Shown: piece after piece, positions 8,096 to 13,731 of the stretch | Layout: each line of letters starts with the position of its first letter | Numbering within the stretch: the stretch's first letter is position 1 | Source of the DNA: Actinomycetes bacterium | GTDB lineage: Bacteria > Actinomycetota > Humimicrobiia > Humimicrobiales > Humimicrobiaceae | DNA: 13,731 nt | Assembly: GCA_030603375.1 (NCBI GenBank) | Contig: JAUVXY010000024.1 | Location: 1-13,731, forward strand | Direction: 5' to 3' | Translations under genes and position numbers: made by a program | Notes under the pieces: model-generated | The model's database searches: none | Told to the model about the DNA's origin: nothing | The model's input: only the letters and a program-made list of their open reading frames with translations

Positions 8096-9727
8096 ATGAA
8101 AAAGATATTAGGTGCTTGCATAGGGAGCTGCGTACATGTTGCAGGGATATTAAACTTTTTAAATTTAGCAGCAAAGGCTGGCTATACAACTAAATTTTTA
8201 GGCACAGCAGTAAAAATTGACAGTCTTAAAAAAGAGATTGACAGCTACGAGCCTGATGTAGTAGCAATAAGCTACAGGTTGTCTCCTGGCAGCAGCTTTC
8301 CTGTATTTAAAGAATTAAAAAATAAGATAGTTTTAAAAAAAGATAATGAAATAGAGTTTATTCTTGGAACAACAAAGCCTGTTGCTGAAGTTGCAAAAAA
8401 GTTAAATATATTTAGTAAAATTTTTACAGGTGATGAAAGCCGTGGTGAGGTAGAAAATTATTTAAAATGCAAAAAAACAAAAGCTTCTACGGAAATACCT
8501 CCACAGAACCTTATAGAAAGGATTAATTACAATAAGCCCTTTCCGATTTTAAGGCATCATTTTGGCAGGCCGACACTTGAGGAAACGTTAGATGGGATAG
8601 CTGCGATTTCCCTGAGCAAAGTAGTTGATATAATTTCTATTGGCCCTGACCAGAATACTCAGGAATTTTTCTTTCATCCTAAAAAAATGGACAGGAGCCA
8701 GGATGGTGCAGGGGGAGTACCGTTAAGAAGCGAGAAAGATTTTAAGAGCTTGCTTGAGGCAGCAAGAAGAGGGAACTATCCTCTTCTCAGGTGCTATAGC
8801 GGAACAAATGATATAATCAAACTAGCTGGCATACTTCTGGACAACATAAATAATGCGTGGTGTGCGGTGCCGCTTTGCTGGTACAACGAACTTGATAACA
8901 GGAGCAAGCGAAAGCTAAAAGAAGCTATAAAAGAAAACCAGTCTGTTATGAAATGGCACGCAGAAAGAAATATTCCGGTAGAAGTAAACGAATCCCATCA
9001 TTGGAGCTTGAGATATTCACCTGATTCCGTGGCTGTAGCAGCTGCATATCTTGCTGCTTATAATGCAAAGAAGATGGGAGTAAAATTTTATGTTTCACAG
9101 TATATGTTTAACACTCCGCCTGAGACATCACCAGTAATGGACCTGGCAAAAATGTTAGCCAAAATTGAACTAATCGAAGTTTTGCACGATGAAAGTTTTA
9201 CTACGCTTCGGCAGACAAGGTCCGGGCTTTACAGCTTTCCAGCTGATTATGATGAAGGCAAGGGTCAGCTTGCTTCTTCAACTTTGCTCCAGATGCAGCT
9301 TGAACCAGATATTGTGCAAGTTGTAGCATACTGTGAAGCAGATCATGCTGCAAAGCCAGAAGATATTGTGGAAAGTTGTAAAATTGTGAGAAAAGTCATA
9401 AAAAATTACCTTGAAGGATTTCCTGATATGAAGCTTGATGGAAGAATTAAGATGCGAAAAAAAAGATTAATTAAAGATGCTAAATTAATTTTAGAAAAAA
9501 TAAGTCAGTTAGATGTTAACCATAAATATAATGATCCGCTAATATCTCCTGAAATAATTGCAAAAGCAATAAAATTAGGGGTACTTGATGCACCGCACCT
9601 GCAGGGAGTGAGGGCGGCATGCGGAAAAATAAGGTCAATATTTGTTGATGGCGCATGCGTTAATGTGGATGAAAGCGGCAGGATAATCAGTGAAGAAGAA
9701 AGACTTAATAAAATAAAAGTAGAATAA
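8096..9727 (+). CDS. Fused cobalamin-binding domain / glutamate-mutase epsilon-like protein
   Basis: The 543-residue protein is probably a corrinoid-dependent mutase of unknown substrate. Residues 1-125 resemble the B12-binding (sigma) subunit of glutamate mutase: KILGACIGSCVHVAG holds Cys12-x-His14-x-x-Gly17 in place of DxHxxG, so the His that ligates cobalt is kept and the Asp is not. Ser59 in VVAISYRLSP fits the following conserved Ser. Residues about 145-540 align by eye with the glutamate mutase epsilon barrel: a GTxD motif (CYSGTND, 233-239), EVNESHHW (296-303), a GVKFYVSQY stretch, YCEADHAA (412-419), and a C-terminal AIKLGVLDAP...ACGKI segment like the epsilon tail. Resemblance is weak, and residues binding glutamate differ. 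It follows the opine dehydrogenase-like gene by 11 bases and ends in tandem TAATAA stops. A corrinoid methyltransferase is an alternative, but the barrel order favours a mutase. Confidence 0.72.
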   Translation: MKKILGACIGSCVHVAGILNFLNLAAKAGYTTKFLGTAVKIDSLKKEIDSYEPDVVAISYRLSPGSSFPVFKELKNKIVLKKDNEIEFILGTTKPVAEVAKKLNIFSKIFTGDESRGEVENYLKCKKTKASTEIPPQNLIERINYNKPFPILRHHFGRPTLEETLDGIAAISLSKVVDIISIGPDQNTQEFFFHPKKMDRSQDGAGGVPLRSEKDFKSLLEAARRGNYPLLRCYSGTNDIIKLAGILLDNINNAWCAVPLCWYNELDNRSKRKLKEAIKENQSVMKWHAERNIPVEVNESHHWSLRYSPDSVAVAAAYLAAYNAKKMGVKFYVSQYMFNTPPETSPVMDLAKMLAKIELIEVLHDESFTTLRQTRSGLYSFPADYDEGKGQLASSTLLQMQLEPDIVQVVAYCEADHAAKPEDIVESCKIVRKVIKNYLEGFPDMKLDGRIKMRKKRLIKDAKLILEKISQLDVNHKYNDPLISPEIIAKAIKLGVLDAPHLQGVRAACGKIRSIFVDGACVNVDESGRIISEEERLNKIKVE

Positions 9728-9803
9728 TAATCTGTAATGCTTATAATACTTATAAAATAAAATTTTTAAGCACGCAGGTATATTTATAAAATAAAGGGAA
9801 AAT

Positions 9804-11078
9804 ATGTTTGAAAATAAAAGTGACAATCTTGTTGTGGGTCTGCCGTTTGGCTTCAGGGATATATTCCCGCTTGAATCTGATGAGAGGAATAATATAAGGG
9901 AAGTAACCAGAAGAGAATTTAAGCTGTGGGGCTATGGGGAAGTCAAGACGCCGGTGGTGGAATTTACAAAAAACATATCAGCCGGAGCTGGTAGGAATTG
10001 GAAGGATAAGCTTGTCAGTTTTTTTGATATCAGCGGAGACCTGGTATCTCTAAGAACTGATATGACAATTCCAATTGCAAGACTTACCGGAATGAGAAGA
10101 AAGAAAGACCAGCTTCCTGTAAGATTTTATTATTTTGCGAATTCATTCAGACAGGCTGGCATGCAGAAAGGAATAAAAAGGGAATATAATCAGGCCGGGT
10201 TAGAACTTATTGGTTCTTCGGGTTTTAAGTCAGACATTGAAGTTCTTGCAATTTTAGTAAGAATTTTAAAGAATCTTGGTGTGGGCGGCTATAAAATTGG
10301 ATTGGGTCATATCAAACTAATAAATGGTTTATGCAGGTGGCTTGGCATGAATTTTCAGGATACGGAATGCGTAAAGAAAAATCTTATTTTAAAAAACTTT
10401 GTGGCTATAGAAAGATTGCTGGATCAGACAGACAATACAAAAGCAAAAGTTTTTCTTAAATTAATCAATCCTGAGAAAGATATTGGAAAAGTAGAGCATA
10501 TGATCTCAGGCATAAAGGAAAAAGAAGTGCGTGACGGTTTTAACTATTTAAAAAGAGTATACAGCGGCCTGGAAAGTCTTGGATATAGTAAATATTTAAT
10601 AATAGATTTAAGCATAATACGAGACTTTGACTACTACAGCGGACTTTTGTTTGAAGTTTATTCTTCTAAAACAACTGATATTGCAGGCAGCGGCGGAAGG
10701 TACGACGGGCTGATTGGAAAATTTGGGCTGGATGTGCCCGCAACAGGCTTTGCCCTTGATGTAGATTTGCTGCATAAGTCTATGGAAGATTCCAAGTTAA
10801 AGCTGTCTGAAAATAAACCAAAAATATTGCTTTCCAGCACAGCTGATGATTGTTGTAAAATAATTAATGTCGCAGATGTTCTGCGCAAGAGCGGGTTTGT
10901 TGTTGAGATAATATATGATGGGGAAGTGAATTTAGAAAATCTGGCAGTGGAAAAGAATTGCAGCAGTATTATTGTACTGGATCCAGATTTTAAAAATATT
11001 ACCGTAACAGATTTAATCAAAAATAAAAAGCAGATAAAAAAGTTAGACAATTTTTTAAAAGAGATAAAAAATGGATAA
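9804..11078 (+). CDS. hisZ: ATP phosphoribosyltransferase regulatory subunit HisZ
   Basis: HisZ is a histidyl-tRNA synthetase paralogue that binds short-form HisG and is needed for its activity and histidine feedback in the first step of histidine synthesis. The sequence has class II synthetase-like landmarks: GFRDIFP near residue 17, RTDMT at 84-88, RDFDYYSG at 273-280 and AGSGGRYDGL at 294-303. RTDMT matches HisZ (RPDMT) rather than the RPEGT of true HisRS, and the next gene is a short hisG, so HisZ is preferred over HisS. At 424 residues it is on the long side; residues about 340-424 resemble the anticodon-binding fold of HisRS. The ATG has AAAGGG 5 bases upstream. The gene overlaps hisG by 8 bases. 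The 76-base gap upstream (9728-9803) contains a TATAAT (9742-9747) with no good -35 and has no T-box leader. Confidence 0.93.
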   Translation: MFENKSDNLVVGLPFGFRDIFPLESDERNNIREVTRREFKLWGYGEVKTPVVEFTKNISAGAGRNWKDKLVSFFDISGDLVSLRTDMTIPIARLTGMRRKKDQLPVRFYYFANSFRQAGMQKGIKREYNQAGLELIGSSGFKSDIEVLAILVRILKNLGVGGYKIGLGHIKLINGLCRWLGMNFQDTECVKKNLILKNFVAIERLLDQTDNTKAKVFLKLINPEKDIGKVEHMISGIKEKEVRDGFNYLKRVYSGLESLGYSKYLIIDLSIIRDFDYYSGLLFEVYSSKTTDIAGSGGRYDGLIGKFGLDVPATGFALDVDLLHKSMEDSKLKLSENKPKILLSSTADDCCKIINVADVLRKSGFVVEIIYDGEVNLENLAVEKNCSSIIVLDPDFKNITVTDLIKNKKQIKKLDNFLKEIKNG

Positions 11079-11718
11079 AAAACTTAGCATAGCAATACCA
11101 AAGGGATATTTATTCAGCAGCAACGTGGAAGTAATCAAAAAAGCCGGGTATGATGTAAGCGGTTTGCTAAAAGATGATAGGAAGCTGTTTACTTATAGTA
11201 AAGATGGCAGGATGAGATTTGTCGTTGCTCGTCCAATGGATGTTCCAGTATATGTGGAACATGGAGCCTGTGATATAGGACTGGCAGGAAAGGATGTACT
11301 TGCAGAGGAAGAAAGAAACATATTTGAACTTTTAGACTTAAAAACAGGGGAATGCAGATTAATACTTGCAACCTTAGAGGATTGTGTTGAGAAAGTAAAA
11401 AATTATTACGATCATTTTGGGTCTGTAAGAATAGCAACAAAATATCCAAATATTGCCAGAAAGTATTTTGACAAAAAGGGTATGCAGACGGAAATAATTA
11501 AACTGCATGGTTCGGTGGAACTTGCACCTATTTTAGGAATTGCTGAGGAAATACTGGACATAACAGCTACAGGGGAAACACTTAAAGAAAATAATTTAGT
11601 AGAGATGGAAAGTATTATGGTCTCAACCACGAGGCTCATAGCAAATATTGTAAGTTATAGGACAAAGCATGAGCTTATAGATGATTTTGTTAATAGGATA
11701 AGAGAAGTAATAAAATAA
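11071..11718 (+). CDS. hisG: ATP phosphoribosyltransferase catalytic subunit, short form (HisG-S)
   Basis: HisG condenses ATP with PRPP to phosphoribosyl-ATP, the first committed step of histidine synthesis. The protein has 215 residues and lacks the C-terminal ACT-like regulatory domain of long HisG (about 290-300), so it should depend on HisZ. Recognisable features are LSIAIPKGYLF at the N terminus, RPMDVPVYVEHGACDIGLAGKDVL, LHGSVELAPILGIAEEILD, and the PRPP-binding segment DITATGETL (163-171, family form DLVxTGxTL). The start ATG lies inside the end of hisZ with an 8-base overlap, suggesting coupled translation of the two partners. The next gene, hisB, begins 74 bases downstream. Confidence 0.97.
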   Translation: MDKKLSIAIPKGYLFSSNVEVIKKAGYDVSGLLKDDRKLFTYSKDGRMRFVVARPMDVPVYVEHGACDIGLAGKDVLAEEERNIFELLDLKTGECRLILATLEDCVEKVKNYYDHFGSVRIATKYPNIARKYFDKKGMQTEIIKLHGSVELAPILGIAEEILDITATGETLKENNLVEMESIMVSTTRLIANIVSYRTKHELIDDFVNRIREVIK

Positions 11719-11792
11719 AAAAAGCAGTGTAAGTTGAGTAAACGGCAATTAATCGTAAAGCGAAAAAATTATTAGGAGAGAAAATATTAAAA

Positions 11793-12377
11793 ATGGAAAG
11801 AAAAGCAAAAGTAATCAGAAAAACCAAAGAAACTGATATTAAATTGGAGTTTATTCTGGATGGAAGCGGAACCTCAGATATAGAAACTCCGGTACCTTTT
11901 TTTAACCATATGCTCGAAAGTTTTACAAAGCATGGCAATTTTGACTTAAAACTTATTGCAGATGGCGATGTTGATACAGGATGCCACCATTTAGTGGAAG
12001 ATATTGGAATTTGCCTTGGAAAGGCAATTGGCGAGAGCCTTGCTGACAAAGAGGGTATTAAAAGATTTGGCTTTGTGATATTGCCTATGGATGAAACAGA
12101 AGTTACAGTATCTTTAGACATAGGCGGGAGGGCATACCTGAGGTACAATGTAGACATAGAATACGAGGTGCTTGATGGCATGGAGACTATTATAGTAGAG
12201 GATTTTTTTAGATCGCTTGTCAGCAATAGTTTCATAAATCTTCATATAAATAAAAATGTCGGCCTTAACTCGCACCACATTGTAGAGGCTGTATTTAAGG
12301 CTTTTGCAATAGCGCTTCGCGACGCAAGCAGAAAAACTAAATCAGGTGCCATACCTTCAACCAAAGGTTTAATCTAA
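11793..12377 (+). CDS. hisB: Imidazoleglycerol-phosphate dehydratase HisB
   Basis: HisB dehydrates imidazole glycerol phosphate to imidazole acetol phosphate with bound manganese. At 194 residues it is the usual monofunctional form, without the N-terminal phosphatase of enterobacterial HisB. The metal-binding motifs are all present: FFNHML around His39, HHLVED at 65-70 and HHIVEA starting at His161, followed by STKG at 189-192 near the end. The ATG at 793 of the 11-kb coordinate (11793) sits 14 bases after AGGAG (11774-11778), longer than ideal, but no other in-frame start fits the conserved ERxAxVxRxTxET N terminus. The 74-base gap after hisG holds no gene and no remnant of hisD or hisC that I can see. 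Confidence 0.97.
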   Translation: MERKAKVIRKTKETDIKLEFILDGSGTSDIETPVPFFNHMLESFTKHGNFDLKLIADGDVDTGCHHLVEDIGICLGKAIGESLADKEGIKRFGFVILPMDETEVTVSLDIGGRAYLRYNVDIEYEVLDGMETIIVEDFFRSLVSNSFINLHINKNVGLNSHHIVEAVFKAFAIALRDASRKTKSGAIPSTKGLI

Positions 12378-12399
12378 ATTTTTACCAATTCAATATTTT

Positions 12400-12420
12400 C
12401 TGTCCAGAAAATCTGGGCAG
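12400..12420 (+). other. Hairpin in the hisB-hisH gap
   Basis: CTGTCCAGA (12400-12408) and TCTGGGCAG (12412-12420) can form a 9-bp stem with one G-U pair and a three-base AAA loop. No U-run follows it, so it is not a normal intrinsic terminator. It ends 8 bases before the hisH Shine-Dalgarno GGGAG (12429-12433). It might act in mRNA processing or set hisH translation relative to hisB. That role is inference from position only. Confidence 0.45.
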
Positions 12421-12440
12421 CTGCAGCCGGGAGTTAAAAT

Positions 12441-13058
12441 ATGTATATAGCAGTAGTAAATTATAATATGGGGAACATAAAAAGCGTGGAGAACGCTTTT
12501 AAAAAAATTGGAGCCGAAGTTAGGGTTACAAGTGACTCAAAAGTTATAGATAGCTCAGATGGGATTGTTCTTCCGGGTGTCGGTGCTTTTAAGGATGCTG
12601 TTAAAAATTTAAAAAATTTAAATTTACTTCAGACAGTAAAAGAAAATGCTGGCAAGAAATTGTTTTTAGGCATTTGTCTGGGAATGCAGCTTTTGTTTGA
12701 ACACAGTATGGAAGATGGCAAAAGTGAGGGGCTCGGCTTATTCGAAGGCATTTCTGAAAAAATTCCCGCAGGAGTAAAAATTCCGCACATGGGTTGGAAT
12801 CAGATAAATATTGTAAATAGGAGGAGTAGGATATTTTCAGGAATAGATAGCGGTGAAAATTTTTATTTTGTTCACTCATATCATGTGGTTCCAAAGGATA
12901 AGAATATTATAAGCAGTGTAACAGATTATGGTACAGATATTGTGTCAAGTATTGAGTATGAAAATATATACGGAGTTCAATTTCATCCGGAAAAAAGCAG
13001 CAGCAGAGGTCTTGTTCTGCTTGGCAACTTCTGGGATATGGTTAGAGGAAAGAAATAA
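12441..13058 (+). CDS. hisH: Imidazole glycerol phosphate synthase, glutaminase subunit HisH
   Basis: HisH hydrolyses glutamine and channels ammonia to HisF, forming imidazole glycerol phosphate and AICAR. The 205-residue class I glutamine amidotransferase has the N-terminal NYNMGNIKSV, the LPGVGAF loop, the nucleophile Cys79 in GICLGMQLL, and His182 and Glu184 in VQFHPEKS completing the triad. Its length is typical. The ATG is 7 bases after GGGAG. The stop TAA overlaps the hisA ATG by one base (TAATG), so hisA is probably coupled to it. The partner hisF is not in the window and would be expected just downstream of hisA. Confidence 0.97.
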   Translation: MYIAVVNYNMGNIKSVENAFKKIGAEVRVTSDSKVIDSSDGIVLPGVGAFKDAVKNLKNLNLLQTVKENAGKKLFLGICLGMQLLFEHSMEDGKSEGLGLFEGISEKIPAGVKIPHMGWNQINIVNRRSRIFSGIDSGENFYFVHSYHVVPKDKNIISSVTDYGTDIVSSIEYENIYGVQFHPEKSSSRGLVLLGNFWDMVRGKK

Positions 13059-13731
13059 TGAAAGTAATACCAGCGATAGATATTATCGGCGGCAGCTGTG
13101 TCAGGCTGACACAGGGTAAGTTTGACACAAAGAAAAGCTATTTTCCTAATCCAGTCAAGGCAGCTGAAAAATGGAAAAAAGAAGGGGCGGAGTGGCTGCA
13201 TATTGTAGATCTAGATGGAGCAAGAACAGGGAAAATTAAAAATATTAATATAGCAGCAGAGATAAAGGAAGTTATTGATATAAAAGTAGAATACGGCGGA
13301 GGAATAAGAGATGTAGAGACTTTAGAAGAAGTAATAAAAAGCGGGATTGACAGAGCAATTTTAGGGACCAAAGCAACAGAGGATATGAATTTTTTGAAAG
13401 AAAGCATAGAAAATTTTGGTGACAGGATTATTTTAAGTCTTGATTATGGAAAAGATGGGCTGATTTATAAAAATGGATGGCAAAAAAGAACTGCTTTAAA
13501 TGTGACTGGTCTTATGGGAGAATTAGAAAAGTTACAGGTTAAAGAAATTATAATTACAGATATTTCAAGAGATGGAACGCTGAAGGGGATAAATTTCAGC
13601 TTTATTGGGAAAATCTTAAAAAGTTCAAATATAAACTTAATAATTGCAGGCGGAATATCCAACCTTGATGATATAATAAATTTTAAAAAGCTTGAAGGCA
13701 AAGGAATTTCAGGCGTGATATTAGGAAAATC
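13058..13731 (+). CDS. hisA: HisA, phosphoribosylformimino-AICAR-phosphate isomerase (3' end outside window)
   Basis: HisA catalyses the Amadori rearrangement of ProFAR to PRFAR inside a (beta/alpha)8 barrel. The frame is open from ATG 13058 to the right edge, about 224 codons of a protein usually near 240 long, so only the last helix is missing. The N terminus MKVIPAIDI supplies Asp8, one of the two catalytic acids. The phosphate and substrate motifs VDLDGA, EYGGGIRD, a second Asp at 129 in SLDYGKDG, TDISRDGTLKG and IIAGGIS follow in order. The early VRLTQGKFD is typical of HisA and separates it from its paralogue HisF. AGAGGA lies 8 bases before the start, which overlaps the hisH stop by one base. 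Confidence 0.97.
   Translation, partial: MKVIPAIDIIGGSCVRLTQGKFDTKKSYFPNPVKAAEKWKKEGAEWLHIVDLDGARTGKIKNINIAAEIKEVIDIKVEYGGGIRDVETLEEVIKSGIDRAILGTKATEDMNFLKESIENFGDRIILSLDYGKDGLIYKNGWQKRTALNVTGLMGELEKLQVKEIIITDISRDGTLKGINFSFIGKILKSSNINLIIAGGISNLDDIINFKKLEGKGISGVILGK

Noticed and set aside
9749..9770. AT-only inverted repeat CTTA...TAAG before hisZ
   Set aside because: The stem is broken by a mismatch and made almost entirely of A-T pairs; this is expected by chance in sequence of this composition.
9728..9803. T-box or other histidine-responsive leader before hisZ
   Set aside because: The gap is only 76 AT-rich bases with no T-box sequence or antiterminator/terminator pair, too short for such a leader.
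9804..11078. Reading this gene as histidyl-tRNA synthetase (hisS)
   Set aside because: The motif-2 segment is RTDMT rather than RPEGT, and it overlaps a short-form hisG, both of which mark HisZ.
11898..11915. HisB motif FFNHML instead of FFDHML
   Set aside because: Asn at this position occurs in ordinary HisB proteins of low-GC bacteria, and all metal-binding His/Glu residues are intact.
11690..12235. Antisense open frame of about 180 codons opposite hisB
   Set aside because: It is low-complexity and Ser/Leu-rich, as expected from reading the reverse of an AT-rich gene. The + strand encodes unmistakable HisB motifs.
12928..13119. Short + strand open frame spanning the hisH-hisA junction
   Set aside because: It is out of frame with both conserved proteins and matches nothing. 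hisH and hisA already fill the region with a one-base overlap.

Overview
The window is an AT-rich bacterial segment in which every supported gene lies on the + strand and the genes are packed tightly. The largest gap is 189 bases. Arginine is coded mostly by AGA/AGG and isoleucine often by ATA, and Shine-Dalgarno sites are clear, as expected of a low-GC bacterium. The gene set points to an anaerobic, energy-limited lifestyle in a Bacillota-like or deep-branching candidate lineage: a membrane pyrophosphatase with a K+-dependent signature, LarB, a corrinoid mutase-like enzyme, and the short HisG with HisZ. The phylum cannot be fixed from the sequence alone.

Layout: (1) 1-730, C-terminal third of a membrane ion-pumping pyrophosphatase (hppA). 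(2) 771-1550, larB, the first enzyme of nickel-pincer cofactor synthesis. (3) 1740-3422, a GspE/PilB-family assembly ATPase with a probable c-di-GMP-binding N-terminal domain; its stop overlaps by one base the start of (4) 3422-6955, dnaE, the replicative DNA polymerase III alpha subunit with a complete PHP metal site. (5) 6990-8084 and 8096-9727, a two-gene cassette of an opine dehydrogenase-family oxidoreductase and a fused cobalamin-binding/glutamate-mutase-like protein. (6) 9804-13731, a histidine operon hisZ-hisG-hisB-hisH-hisA, with hisA running off the end and hisD and hisC absent between hisG and hisB.

The most unusual part is the cassette at 6990-9727. The 543-residue protein has an N-terminal cobalamin-binding-like domain, in which the Asp of DxHxxG is replaced by Cys. 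This is followed by a barrel that resembles the epsilon subunit of glutamate mutase only distantly. The arginines that hold glutamate in the classical enzyme do not appear to be present, so a different substrate is likely. It sits 11 bases downstream of an NAD(P)-dependent dehydrogenase of the octopine/nopaline family. I infer that the two enzymes act on the same metabolite in an undescribed corrinoid-dependent pathway. The chemistry is not determined by the sequence.

The rest is mainly housekeeping. HisZ and HisG form the hetero-oligomeric ATP phosphoribosyltransferase, HisB, HisH and HisA follow in the same pathway, and DnaE carries the catalytic Asp triad and an internal clamp-binding motif. 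I saw no tRNA, rRNA, CRISPR array or insertion sequence, and no gene-free stretch over 300 bases.
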